From Parolsenella massiliensis (lineage in GTDB: Bacteria; Actinomycetota; Coriobacteriia; Coriobacteriales; Atopobiaceae), in assembly GCF_900143685.1 (NCBI RefSeq), contig NZ_LT671675.1, positions 1,295,985 through 1,359,984 on the forward strand: a stretch of DNA of 64,000 nucleotides. The letters run 5' to 3'. A program made the translations under genes and the position numbers. Numbering within the stretch: position 1 is the first letter of the stretch; each line of letters opens with the position of its first letter. Of this stretch, positions 24,553 through 32,590 are shown piece after piece. Under the pieces are notes generated by a model. The model did no database searches and was not told the DNA's origin. It worked only from the letters and a program-made list of their open reading frames with translations.

Positions 24553-25176
24553 CTAGGGCCTCACGACGACGGAGGCACCTGTGAGCTTCTCGGTGATGAC
24601 GTACATGTTCGTGACCTCGCCCACGGCGAGCTTGTCGGTGAGGCCGTAGTGGTCAAGGCAGGTGCCGCACGTGAGAATCTCCACGCCGGCGGCGGCGAGG
24701 TTCTTGAGGTCCTCGAGCGAGGCCGACCCCTCGCAGGTCAGACGAGCGCCACCGTTGTAGAACAGCATGGTGCGCGGCAGCTCGGGCAGCTGGGTGAGCG
24801 AGAAGATGAAGCCCTTGATGAGCTTGTGGCCCAGCTCGTCGTCGCCGATGCCCATCGCGTCGCTCGCCACCTGAATGACCACTCCGTTGCCCGCGGGCGC
24901 GGCGCACGTGGCGGCCTCGGGCTCGCCGGCGGCAACCTCCACGGCCTCGGTGGCCGTGGTCGTGACGTGCCACTCCTTCTCGGCCGTCTGCTCCACGGCG
25001 CTCGCGCAGCCCTTCGACGTCGCCATGCGGCCGAGGTTCTCGACGGCGACCTTGTTGTCCACGATCGTCTCGACCTCGCCGGGGCCACCAAGCGCGCCCA
25101 GCGCCTTGAGCGTCTTCACGACGGGGATGGGGCACGCGTCGCCGCGCGCGTCGATGACCAGCTTGTTCTCGGACAT
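24553..25176 (-). CDS. yedF: Selenium metabolism protein YedF
   Basis: A 207-residue protein with two domains. Residues 1-75 are a TusA/SirA-type domain with the C-P-x-P motif (DARGDACPIPVVK, Cys15). Residues about 110-205 are a DsrE-like domain with LFYNGGARLTCEGS and the Cys pair of ILTCGTCLDHYG. This arrangement is the selenium-specific YedF family, which travels with SelD. The TusA-like cysteine suggests handling of persulfide or selenide. ATG 25176 follows AAGGAACGCAC. Upstream, towards selD, lies a palindromic repeat. Confidence 0.9.
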   Translation of the reverse strand: MSENKLVIDARGDACPIPVVKTLKALGALGGPGEVETIVDNKVAVENLGRMATSKGCASAVEQTAEKEWHVTTTATEAVEVAAGEPEAATCAAPAGNGVVIQVASDAMGIGDDELGHKLIKGFIFSLTQLPELPRTMLFYNGGARLTCEGSASLEDLKNLAAAGVEILTCGTCLDHYGLTDKLAVGEVTNMYVITEKLTGASVVVRP

Positions 25177-25201
25177 GTGCGTTCCTTTCTCGAATGCGAG
25201 C

Positions 25202-25231
25202 GCCCGCAAGGGGACCGTCCCCCTTGTGGGC
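25202..25231. repeat. Dispersed palindromic element (GGGGAC type)
   Basis: GCCCGCAAGGGGAC pairs with the following CGTCCCCCTTGTGGGC (one mismatch plus wobble). It lies between selD and yedF, directly after the selD stop. Confidence 0.7.
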
Positions 25232-26275
25232 CTACATCGTCACGTGTACAGAATAGTCCCCGCGCGGCGCGGCCTGACCCACCACGGCGGCGGGCTGGCC
25301 GAGCTCGCGAAGGCGCGAGACGTACTCGTCGGCCTCATCGGCAGGCAGGGCCACGAGGAGGCCGCCGGAGGTCTGCGGGTCGAACAGGACGTCGGACAGG
25401 TCGAGCGGCACGTCGTCAGCGATCGAGACGCGCGAGCCAAAGAAGTCGCGGTTGCGGTAGGCGCCGGCCGGGATGAGGCCCATGCTCGCCATCTCGCGGG
25501 CGCGCGCCATGACGGGCACGGCGCCGGCACGGATCTCGAGCGTGACGTCGCTTGCCTCGGCCATCTCGCAGCCATGTCCCATGAGCGAGAAGCCCGTGAC
25601 GTCGGTGGCGGCGTGGGCGTGAAGGCCGCAGAGCGCCTCGGCACCGTACTTGTTGAGGCAGATCATGGAGTCCGTGGCGACCTTGACGCCGGCGTCGTCG
25701 AGAAGCTCGGCCTTGTGGGCCGTCGTGAGGATGCCGGTGCCGAGTGCCTTCGTGAGCACGAGCGCGTCGCCTGCGCGAGCGCCGCCGTTGGCGAGCATGT
25801 GGTCAAGCTCCACGAAGCCCGTGACGGCCAGGCCGAACTTGGGCTCGTGGTCGTTGATGGAGTGGCCGCCGGCCACGATGACGCCCGCCTCGCGGCACTT
25901 GTCGGCACCGCCCGCCAGAATCTGGCCGGCGACCTCGATGCCCAGGCAGTTGGGGAAGCACAGCAGGTTCAGCGCGAGCACGGGATGCCCGCCCATGGCC
26001 CAGACGTCTGACAGGGCGTTCGCGGCCGCCACCTGGCCAAACAGGAACGGGTCGTCCACCATCGGCGGGAAGAAGTCCGTGGTCCCCACAAGGCCGCGGC
26101 CGTCTCCCAGGTCGTAGACGTAGGCGTCATCGGAGGCGTCAAAGCCCACGAGCAGGCGGTCGTCCTCCAGGCGCGGCAGATCCGCGAGCACCTGCGAGAG
26201 GTAGCCCGGCGCGAGCTTGGCCGCACAGCCCGCCGCCTCCACGAGCTCCGTGAGCCTCACTCCGGTCATATCCAT
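25232..26275 (-). CDS. selD: Selenide, water dikinase SelD
   Basis: A 347-residue enzyme making selenophosphate from selenide and ATP. The catalytic Cys17 and Lys20 are present in AAGCAAKLAPG, in the same positions as in E. coli SelD, so this is the Cys rather than selenocysteine form. ATP-binding segments include GTTDFFPPMVDDP, DVWAMGG and VIVAGGHSINDHEPKFGLAVTG; the C-terminal half has DVTGFSLMGHG and FDPQTSGGLLVALP. ATG 26275 follows GGGGAGAG. No selA or selB is visible, so it may be an orphan SelD for cofactor selenium. Confidence 0.95.
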   Translation of the reverse strand: MDMTGVRLTELVEAAGCAAKLAPGYLSQVLADLPRLEDDRLLVGFDASDDAYVYDLGDGRGLVGTTDFFPPMVDDPFLFGQVAAANALSDVWAMGGHPVLALNLLCFPNCLGIEVAGQILAGGADKCREAGVIVAGGHSINDHEPKFGLAVTGFVELDHMLANGGARAGDALVLTKALGTGILTTAHKAELLDDAGVKVATDSMICLNKYGAEALCGLHAHAATDVTGFSLMGHGCEMAEASDVTLEIRAGAVPVMARAREMASMGLIPAGAYRNRDFFGSRVSIADDVPLDLSDVLFDPQTSGGLLVALPADEADEYVSRLRELGQPAAVVGQAAPRGDYSVHVTM

Positions 26276-26336
26276 GTCGCTCTCCCCTCCCTGCGCGGGC
26301 GACACCTCGCCACACGCGATCGTTCACGTAACCGTT

Positions 26337-27101
26337 CTACCCCACGAGCGAAAGCGCGCGTTCGGCGGCCCCGAGCGCGCCGGCAAAGCGCGCGAGCGGA
26401 CACGTCGAGACGGGCGAGCTGAGAAGCGCACCCAGGCGCTCTACCACGTAGTCGTTCTCGCACAGGCCGCCCGTAAGGAAGTACGGCGCCGCGCCCTGGC
26501 CCGCGAGCGCGGCCACGCGCGAGACCACCGACTCGATGATGCCATGGGCGATGTCTTCCCTCGGCTTGCCGGCACCCACGAGACTGATGACCTCCGACTC
26601 GGCAAACACCGTGCACATGCTGGAGATCTTGACGCCGTCGCCGGCGCGCGCGAGTTCTGCGAGCTCACCTTGGCTGACGCCGAGTCGATCGGCCATAACC
26701 TCGAGGAAGCGGCCCGTTCCCGCGGCGCACTTGTCGTTCATCTGGAACTTGGTCACGCGGCCGCCGCGCAGCTGGATGACCTTCGTGTCCTGGCCGCCCA
26801 CGTCGATGACGGTACCGTCAGGCCCAAACAGGTGCGCCGCGCCCACGCCGTGGCACGTGATCTCGGTCACGACCTTGTCCGCGTATGGCACGGCGACGCG
26901 CCCGTAGCCGGTGGCCACGACGCGTGTCTCGGGAGCCGCCACGTCGACGCCCTGGCCCGCCAGCCACGATGCCACGCGCTCGGCCGCGTCCACGCTCGAG
27001 AACCCCGTGGACATGACCTCGTGCGCGACGAGCTCGCCGGCCTCGTCGAGCACCACGGCCTTCGTCGCCGTGGACCCTATGTCGATACCTACGCCAAGCA
27101 T
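26337..27101 (-). CDS. 2-hydroxyacyl-CoA dehydratase-type activase (BadF/HgdC family)
   Basis: A 254-residue ATP-dependent electron-injecting activase of the ASKHA fold. The phosphate-binding GIDIGSTATKAVVLD is at the N-terminus and VIDVGGQDTKVI follows. The bridging [4Fe-4S] cysteines of the dimer lie in MNDKCAAGTGRF and ISSMCTVFAESE, and a second phosphate loop is FLTGGLCEN. Such proteins hydrolyse ATP to push a low-potential electron into a partner. The partners here are the double-cubane proteins encoded upstream. It starts at ATG 27101 after GGAG, in operon order DCCP-DCCP-activase-selD. Confidence 0.92.
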   Translation of the reverse strand: MLGVGIDIGSTATKAVVLDEAGELVAHEVMSTGFSSVDAAERVASWLAGQGVDVAAPETRVVATGYGRVAVPYADKVVTEITCHGVGAAHLFGPDGTVIDVGGQDTKVIQLRGGRVTKFQMNDKCAAGTGRFLEVMADRLGVSQGELAELARAGDGVKISSMCTVFAESEVISLVGAGKPREDIAHGIIESVVSRVAALAGQGAAPYFLTGGLCENDYVVERLGALLSSPVSTCPLARFAGALGAAERALSLVG

Positions 27102-27178
27102 GTGCGTCTCCGTTTCGCGGTGGGCAAAGGCATGCCAAGGGAACCCGTCCCCAATGGCACGTTAAATCACTGAGGTTG

Positions 27179-27265
27179 CCAGGTACCCCAGATGGGGAGC
27201 GACAATCCCGACGCCGCGTGCCGAGGCACGCAAGGAGGGTTGGAGCCCCCAGATGGGGTGCCTGG
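27179..27265 (-). repeat. 87-bp structured repeat, copy 1 (3' of the second double-cubane gene)
   Basis: 82 of 87 bases match copy 2 (28518-28604), and both begin five bases after a stop codon. Outer arms CCAGG/CCTGG here are CCGGG/CCCGG in copy 2, a compensatory pair. Inside are two CCCCAGATGGGG hairpins and a central GCGTGCC/GGCACGC hairpin. It may be an RNA element or a BIME-like mobile palindrome. Confidence 0.85.
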
Positions 27266-27270
27266 TGGCC

Positions 27271-28434
27271 TCAGATGGTTTCGATGAAGGCGGCGATGCG
27301 CGTGTCTATCTGGCCCTGGTCGCCGGCGCTGTAGTCGGTCTCGATCTTCATGTAGGGGATGCCCACGCCCTCGACGGCCGCCTGCATACGCGCGCTTTCG
27401 ACGTTGAAGGTGTGGCAGGCCGTGAGCACGCTCTCGATGACGCCGTCCACGTGATATTTCTCGCACATGGCGAGCGTGTTGTCCATGCGACCGTCGTTGG
27501 GCGTCATGACCGAGCAGTTGATGTCCAGGTAGCGGTCGGCGATGGCGGCGAGGATGTCGGGGGCATCGGCGTTGACCATCATGGACGCCGTGCGCTCGCC
27601 GGAGCAGTCGTCCATGCACACGACCACGCCGCCGTTGCGCTCGATGGTGCGCCCGATCTTGTTGATGACGCCACCCACGGGGCAGCCCGTTATGAGGATG
27701 CGTTTGGCGCTCGCAGGGATGGGGCGCTCGCCCGCCTCGTAGGCCGCGCGGCGCTCGGCCACCGTCTGCTCCACCTTGCGCGTGAAGTCCTCGACGTCGA
27801 AGTTGAACGTGCCGGCGAACATCGTGCTCATGAGCTCGACGCCGCCCATGACCGGCGGATCTGCGGCCTGCAGCTCGAACATTGCAAGCTGGGCGGCACG
27901 CAGGCGGTTGCGGCGGCGGGCCGCGGCGCGCAGGTCGTCATCGGTGATCGTGATGCCATAGAGCTGCTCGAGACGCTCCTTGAGCAGGCGGCACTCCTCG
28001 CGCCAGCCCTGCCGCTCCCAGGCACGGTCGCGTCCCTGGGGCAGGCGCAGGATGTGGAGGGGCTTGAGCTCGCTCAGCAGCTCGTACATCTTCTTCTTGC
28101 CGCCACAGGTGGTCTCGCCGATGATCAGGTCGCTGAAGTAGGTGAACGGGCACTTCTGCGAGTAGGCGAAGCCGTACGTGGACTTGATGAGCGGGCAGAG
28201 GTTGGCCGGCAGCACCTTCTCGGCCTCCGGAATCACCTCGTCGGACGTGCCGCACAAGGCCACGCCCGCAGCCCCTGCCGCATCAATGATCTCCAGCGGT
28301 GTGTAGCTGCAGAGATATCCCACGAGGCGGTTTCCCGCCTGCTTGTAGTCCTTCACGCGGATGAAGCTCGCGCGGCGCTGCTCGTTGAACTCCTCGAACG
28401 TGCGCGGCAGCGGCTGCTCGGCGATGTCGGTCAT
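27271..28434 (-). CDS. Double-cubane-cluster-type anaerobic reductase (2-hydroxyacyl-CoA dehydratase D family), paralogue 1
   Basis: A 387-residue protein of the HgdB/YjiM superfamily. Conserved cysteines fit the double-cubane [8Fe-9S] proteins: [41 protein letters not shown] and the C-terminal CMDDCSGER. Such proteins take electrons from an activase at ATP cost and reduce small molecules; the physiological substrate is unknown. A true 2-hydroxyacyl-CoA dehydratase would normally have two different subunits working together, so that alternative remains open with the neighbouring paralogue. It starts at ATG 28434 after GGAGGAG. Confidence 0.85.
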   Translation of the reverse strand: MTDIAEQPLPRTFEEFNEQRRASFIRVKDYKQAGNRLVGYLCSYTPLEIIDAAGAAGVALCGTSDEVIPEAEKVLPANLCPLIKSTYGFAYSQKCPFTYFSDLIIGETTCGGKKKMYELLSELKPLHILRLPQGRDRAWERQGWREECRLLKERLEQLYGITITDDDLRAAARRRNRLRAAQLAMFELQAADPPVMGGVELMSTMFAGTFNFDVEDFTRKVEQTVAERRAAYEAGERPIPASAKRILITGCPVGGVINKIGRTIERNGGVVVCMDDCSGERTASMMVNADAPDILAAIADRYLDINCSVMTPNDGRMDNTLAMCEKYHVDGVIESVLTACHTFNVESARMQAAVEGVGIPYMKIETDYSAGDQGQIDTRIAAFIETI

Positions 28435-28517
28435 TCTCGTCTCCTCCGGTCAACGGGGCGCCCAAGGCGCCAGAGACCCTTGGACGCCCCTAAGAGAGCT
28501 ACATCTTCTGAGAGCAA

Positions 28518-28604
28518 CCGGGTGCCCCAGATGGGGAGCGACAAGCCCGACGCCGCGTGCCGAGGCACGCAAGGAGGGTTGGGGCCCCCAGATGGGGTGC
28601 CCGG
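28518..28604 (-). repeat. 87-bp structured repeat, copy 2 (3' of the first double-cubane gene)
   Basis: Near-identical to 27179-27265. It starts five bases after the stop codon at 28610-28612 on the coding strand and lies between the two paralogues. Confidence 0.85.
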
Positions 28605-28609
28605 GGCTC

Positions 28610-29896
28610 TCAGATCGTCTCGAGGAACGCCTCGATGCGAGTCTGGAGCTGACCGGCGTCCTCACCGGCGTAGTCGGTGGTGATGTGCATGAACAGCACG
28701 CCGGCCTCCTCGGCGGCCTTCTCGACGTTGAAGGCCTCCATCTCGTAGAGCGTGCAGAACTGCAGCGAGCAGTCGATGATGCCGTCTGCGTGCAGGTCGC
28801 GGGCCATGGTCACGATGTCTTCCATGCGCTGGTCGTTGGGCGTGAACACCGCGCAGCTGATCTTGAAGTAGCGCTCGGCGATTCGGTCGAGCATCTCGTC
28901 GACCGTGGTGCCGTCCTCCTCGACGAGGTCCTTGTAGTAGCGCGAGCCCGTGCAGCACTCCTCGCCCACCACGATGCCGCCGGCCTTCTCGATGATGTTG
29001 TAGAGCTTCCAGTTGGGGACGGCCATGGGCGTGCCGGTGTAGAGGATGCGCTTGGTGCCCGCAGGTGTCGCGCCCTCGCCAGCCGCCACGCGGGCCTCGC
29101 ACTCCTCGGCCATGGCGTTGATGGCGCCCGTGAGGCGCGGCGTGTCGTCCATGAAAGCGGCCTGCACCGTGAGCAGGCTGTCGAGGCCGCTGATGGGCGC
29201 GGGGTCCGCGGCGCGCGTGGCCGCAAGGCGGCGCAGTGCCAGGCGCTTCTCGTTCACCTCGTGGATGGCATGGGCGAGGCGCTCGGGCGTAAGCGCAACG
29301 CCGCACTCCTGTTCGAGCTTGGCGGCGAGCTTCTTGACCTCGGCCTTCCAGTCCTCGAGCGTGCGCTCGTTGTGGACGTTGGGGATGTCGACCACGTACA
29401 TGTCCTTCTGCGTGGCGAAGAACTCGTAGGCCTTCTTCTTGCCGTCGCAGGTGTTCTCGCCCACCACCAGGTCGCTCGACTCGATGTAGGGGCAGACCTG
29501 GCCCAGCTTGAAGCCCGCGAAGCTCTTGATGAGCGGGCAGGTGTTGCGCGGCAGGTGCTCCTCGACCTTGTCGGTGGCCCAGTCGGCGCCCGAGCACAGG
29601 CCCACGGGGATGCCGTCCACGGCAAGCACGATCTCCTCGGGCACGTAGAGGCAGAACGATCCCACGATCTTGGTGGCCTCGCCAGCGGCCTTCTTGTCGA
29701 GCATCTCCTTGATACGGCCGCTGTGGATGTTGGTGGCAACAAAGTCCAGGTAGCTCGTGGAGGCAGGGCGATTATTCTGCCTGAGGAACATATCTCCGTA
29801 CATCTGGCCCACGGCACCCAGCAGCATGTCGTGGTCCTCGAGGTTCATGCCGAGCGACTCCCACATCGGGTGATAGTCGTAGCTCTCTTCTGCCAT
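28610..29896 (-). CDS. Double-cubane-cluster-type anaerobic reductase, paralogue 2
   Basis: A 428-residue paralogue of the downstream gene, with the same cysteine landmarks (GLCSGADWATD, LPRNTCPLIKSFAGF, LVVGENTCDGKKKAYE, VGEECCTGSRYY and ISCAVFTPNDQRM) and an extra N-terminal 40 residues. Protein similarity to paralogue 1 is only moderate, unlike the nearly identical 3' repeats. It is first in the operon, with ATG 29896 after AGGAGAG. The two could form a heteromer or be alternative partners for the single activase. Confidence 0.85.
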   Translation of the reverse strand: MAEESYDYHPMWESLGMNLEDHDMLLGAVGQMYGDMFLRQNNRPASTSYLDFVATNIHSGRIKEMLDKKAAGEATKIVGSFCLYVPEEIVLAVDGIPVGLCSGADWATDKVEEHLPRNTCPLIKSFAGFKLGQVCPYIESSDLVVGENTCDGKKKAYEFFATQKDMYVVDIPNVHNERTLEDWKAEVKKLAAKLEQECGVALTPERLAHAIHEVNEKRLALRRLAATRAADPAPISGLDSLLTVQAAFMDDTPRLTGAINAMAEECEARVAAGEGATPAGTKRILYTGTPMAVPNWKLYNIIEKAGGIVVGEECCTGSRYYKDLVEEDGTTVDEMLDRIAERYFKISCAVFTPNDQRMEDIVTMARDLHADGIIDCSLQFCTLYEMEAFNVEKAAEEAGVLFMHITTDYAGEDAGQLQTRIEAFLETI

Positions 29897-29976
29897 GGTT
29901 CTCTCCTTCTTCGCGTGTCCCGCGGCAGGTCCCCGCCCGACGCGAGCCTTCCCACGCTCAACGGTACCCGTGCATA

Positions 29977-30027
29977 TGCCGATAAGTTTTTATTACCGAA
30001 GCGTTATCGGCAAGATGCTACAACGCT
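29977..30027. promoter_or_regulatory. Inverted repeats upstream of the double-cubane operon
   Basis: TGCCGATAA (29977-29985) pairs with TTATCGGCA (30004-30012). Overlapping it, AGCGTTAT (30000-30007) and ACAACGCT (30020-30027) echo the half-sites upstream of modA and yqeB/yqeC. It is AT-rich, about 80-130 bases before the first gene, so it is a candidate operator and promoter. Confidence 0.45.
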
Positions 30028-30133
30028 CACGCAAACGGCAAACGATTGATGAACCGTTATTCGAGAATCGAACAACGCCCCAGGCGACAAGCGCAGGAGC
30101 ACGAGCGGTCAACCGGCCAGCTCCCCACAACAA

Positions 30134-30216
30134 CGCCGAGAATGAATATTGGGACATTCTCGCAGTCGCCAACTGGGGTTTTGTCGGCGTGGATGTCTCA
30201 AAAATCATTCTCGGCG
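30134..30216. repeat. 12-bp inverted repeat in the double-cubane upstream region
   Basis: CGCCGAGAATGA (30134-30145) and its exact complement (30205-30216), 59 bases apart, with a third half-site CATTCTC at 30155-30161. No gene is convincing in the spacer 29897-30281. Confidence 0.55.
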
Positions 30217-30239
30217 AAATGGTAGGGGGACGGCGGCGG

Positions 30240-30273
30240 GCCCGGGAGCGCGGAGCCTGGCCGGCTCCCGGGC
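30240..30273 (-). terminator. Hairpin after the substrate-binding-protein remnant
   Basis: GCCCGGGAGC (30240-30249) pairs with GCTCCCGGGC (30264-30273). It is a strong stem without a clear T run, nine bases past the stop of the remnant. Confidence 0.5.
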
Positions 30274-30281
30274 CTTAGCGG

Positions 30282-31166
30282 CTACGAGTTGGAGACGATC
30301 TCCTTGCCGCTCGTGACCTCGTCCCACTTGGCGAGCGTGGCCTCGCGGGCGCTGCCGAACTTCGAGAGGTCCTCGTTCATGAGCTGCGAGGTGTCGAAGT
30401 CCAGCGTCAGGCCAGAGACGTCGGGCAGGGCGAGCAGCATCGTCGTCTTCTTGTCGATGTCAGCGAGCGTCTTGAGGTTCTCGTCGCTCGAGAAGAGCCA
30501 CTCGATGAAGAGCTTGGCGTCCTCGACGTCATCGGCACCGGCGAAGGCCGACACGCCGTCGGGGATGTAGGGCATGCCCTCCTCGGGGTAGACGATGTCG
30601 AGCGTGCCGTCGGCCAGGATGTCGTCGAGCGTGTTGTCGATGTAGGTGATGCCCACGGCGGCCTCGCCCGCGGCGACGCGCGTCGAGGGGTCGCTGCCGC
30701 GCTTCGCGTAGAACGGGATGTTGTCGTTGAGCTGGGACAGGTACTCCCAGCCCTTGTCCTCGCCCATCGTCTGGAGGAGAGCCGCCACGGCGGCGTAGTT
30801 CGTGCCCGAGACGGCCGGCGACGACATCATGATCTCGTCCTTGAAGACGGGCTTGGTGAGGTCGGCCCAGCTCTTGGGGGCGTCGGCGCCGATCTCTGCC
30901 AGGATGTCGTTGTTCACGATGAAGCCCACGACCGTGGCGCCCTTGGAGAACCAGTAGTTGTCCGGGCTCTTGAAGCCGTCGGCGAACGACGAGGCGCGGT
31001 CGAAGTCGACCTTCTCGAGAAGGCCGGAGTCCGCGGCGCTCATGAACGAGTCGATGCCGCCGCCAAACCACAGGTCGGCCGTGGGCTTGCCACCCTCGGC
31101 CTTGAGCTTGGAGAGCACCTCACCGGAGGACATGGACACATTGCGCAAACGGACAACGGTTGTCTG
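30282..31166 (-). pseudogene. N-terminally truncated ABC substrate-binding protein (AfuA/PotD-like)
   Basis: The frame encodes about 290 residues of a periplasmic-binding-protein type II fold of the iron(III)/polyamine class: SSGEVLSKLKAEGGKPTADL, WFGGGIDSF, MMSSPAVSGTNYAAVAALLQ and GVSAFAGADDVEDAKLFIEWL. The signal peptide and the first beta strands are missing. Recognisable homology begins near QTTVVRL (about 31166), and no lipobox or signal exists in the open frame upstream. An internal ATG at 31133 could start a 283-residue cytosolic fragment, but it would not be exported. Transporter partners are absent. The best reading is a decayed importer gene. Confidence 0.75.
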
Positions 31167-31219
31167 GACGTTCCTCGCGCTTCTCGGCCAAACAATCTGT
31201 AAGGCAGACCTATGATGGC

Positions 31220-31278
31220 GACAACTGGGGACGGGATCGTTCTGCCACTGGTACAGTTTGACCCCGTCCCCAACTGTC
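31220..31278. repeat. Dispersed palindromic element (GGGGACGGG type)
   Basis: Arms of about 19 bp (31220-31238 and 31260-31278, three mismatches), containing GGGGACGGG and CCCGTCCCC. Relatives lie at 32513-32561, 54778-54822 and, partial, 27131-27160 and 56846-56868. Confidence 0.7.
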
Positions 31279-31301
31279 ACCGCAAGCAGATGGAGGCATG
31301 C

Positions 31302-32507
31302 ATGGGAAGCACGGCAGCTGGCGACGAGGCCTGGGAGCTCGCGAGGGAGCTCGTGCGAATCGACTCCTCCGACCCGGGCGCCTACGAAGGCCAGATCGAG
31401 CGGTTCATCAAGGGCTGGCTTGAGGAGCGCATCGGCGCGCTGCCGGCAGAGCTTGCCTCGCGCATCACCATCGACGAGCTCAAGGCGCTGCCCGGCCGCA
31501 CCGAGCTCATGGCCACGATCCCGGGCACGGGTACGGAGCCGCGCCTCGTCTACATCTGCCACATGGACACCGTGACGCTGGGAGATGGCTGGGACGATGA
31601 CATCGACCCGCTCGGCGGCCTCATCCGAGACGACCGCCTCTACGGCCGCGGCGCCTGCGACATGAAGAGCGGCCTGGCGAGCGCCCTGGTGGCCTTCGCC
31701 TCCCAGCTCGCGCACGTGGGCCAGACCGGCGAGCTGCCGCGCCGAGGCCTGTCGCTCATCTGCAGCGTGGACGAGGAGGACTTCATGCGCGGCGTCGAGG
31801 CGGCCATCGAGGCCGGCTGGGTGGGCGCCTGCGAGTGGGTGCTCGACACCGAGCCCACCGACGCCCAGCTCCAGATCGCGCACAAGGGCCGCACGTGGTT
31901 CGAGGTCACGATGGAAGGCGTCACGGCCCACGCAAGCCAGCCGTGGAAGGGGGCCGACGCCATCGCCGCTATGGCCGAGTGCGTGAGCCGCATCCGCGCG
32001 GCCATTCTCGCCCAGCCCGAGCACGACGAGCTTGGCCGTTCCACGGTGACGTTTGGCCAGGTGGAAGGGGGATATCGCCCCTACGTGGTGCCCGACTCCT
32101 GCAAGGTCTGGATCGACATGCGCCTCGTGCCGCCGTGCAGCACCGAGGTGGCCACGGGAATCGTGGAGCAGGCCATCGCCGAGGCCGAGGCCGAGGTGCC
32201 GGGCTGCCACGGCTCCTACGTCATCACGGGAGACCGCCCCGCCATTGAGCGCGACCCGGCCTCACCGCTTGCCGCCGCCGTGCTCGATGCCTGCCGCGAG
32301 GAGTGCGGCGCGCCCGCCGAGGTGGGCATCTTCACCGGCTACACGGACACCGCCGTCATCGCCGGGCGCTGCGGCAACCACAACTGCATGAGCTACGGTC
32401 CGGGATCGCTCGCGCTGGCGCACAAGCCCAACGAGTACGTGCCCCATGCCGACGTCCGCCGCGCTCAGGCCGTCCTCACCCGCCTGGCCGAGTCCGTCTG
32501 CCGCTAG
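31302..32507 (+). CDS. M20-family metallopeptidase (ArgE/DapE-like)
   Basis: A 401-residue zinc amidohydrolase. Metal-ligand motifs are in order: CHMDTV (His-x-Asp), GRGACDMKSGLASAL (bridging Asp), SVDEEDF (catalytic Glu pair), DTEPTD, and the C-terminal LAHKPNEYV His. The lid/dimerisation domain is about residues 180-295. It removes acyl or aminoacyl groups from small substrates. The group resembles hydrolases that accompany selenium metabolism (YgeY type), but that link is only by neighbourhood. ATG 31302 has GGAGG five bases upstream; ATG 31290 is in frame. Confidence 0.88.
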   Translation: MGSTAAGDEAWELARELVRIDSSDPGAYEGQIERFIKGWLEERIGALPAELASRITIDELKALPGRTELMATIPGTGTEPRLVYICHMDTVTLGDGWDDDIDPLGGLIRDDRLYGRGACDMKSGLASALVAFASQLAHVGQTGELPRRGLSLICSVDEEDFMRGVEAAIEAGWVGACEWVLDTEPTDAQLQIAHKGRTWFEVTMEGVTAHASQPWKGADAIAAMAECVSRIRAAILAQPEHDELGRSTVTFGQVEGGYRPYVVPDSCKVWIDMRLVPPCSTEVATGIVEQAIAEAEAEVPGCHGSYVITGDRPAIERDPASPLAAAVLDACREECGAPAEVGIFTGYTDTAVIAGRCGNHNCMSYGPGSLALAHKPNEYVPHADVRRAQAVLTRLAESVCR

Positions 32508-32512
32508 CCACA

Positions 32513-32561
32513 TGCCATTGGGGACGGGTTCGTTTGGCATGCCACTGGAACCCGTCCCCTT
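32513..32561. repeat. Dispersed palindromic element (GGGGACGGG type)
   Basis: GGGGACGGGTTC (32520-32531) and its exact complement (32548-32559), extended by TGCCA/TGGCA-like ends. It directly follows the M20 gene and may act as its terminator. Confidence 0.75.
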
Positions 32562-32590
32562 TGACAGAATTGTCCGGCTAGCGCGCTATC

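Noticed and set aside
24253-25231. Regularly spaced palindromes in the selenium cluster as a CRISPR or riboswitch
   Set aside because: They are self-complementary elements of differing sequence, not repeated units with spacers, and they match intergenic palindromes elsewhere in the window.
24553-26275. In-frame TGA selenocysteine in yedF or selD
   Set aside because: Both active positions are ordinary Cys codons and neither frame contains an internal TGA.
29993-30208. 71-residue minus-strand frame upstream of the double-cubane operon
   Set aside because: No ribosome site, unusual composition, and it overlaps the inverted repeats at 29977-30027 and 30134-30216.
31134-32210. Continuous minus-strand frame extending the substrate-binding remnant across the M20 gene
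   Set aside because: The extension reads antisense through a clear M20 peptidase and shows no signal peptide or homology.
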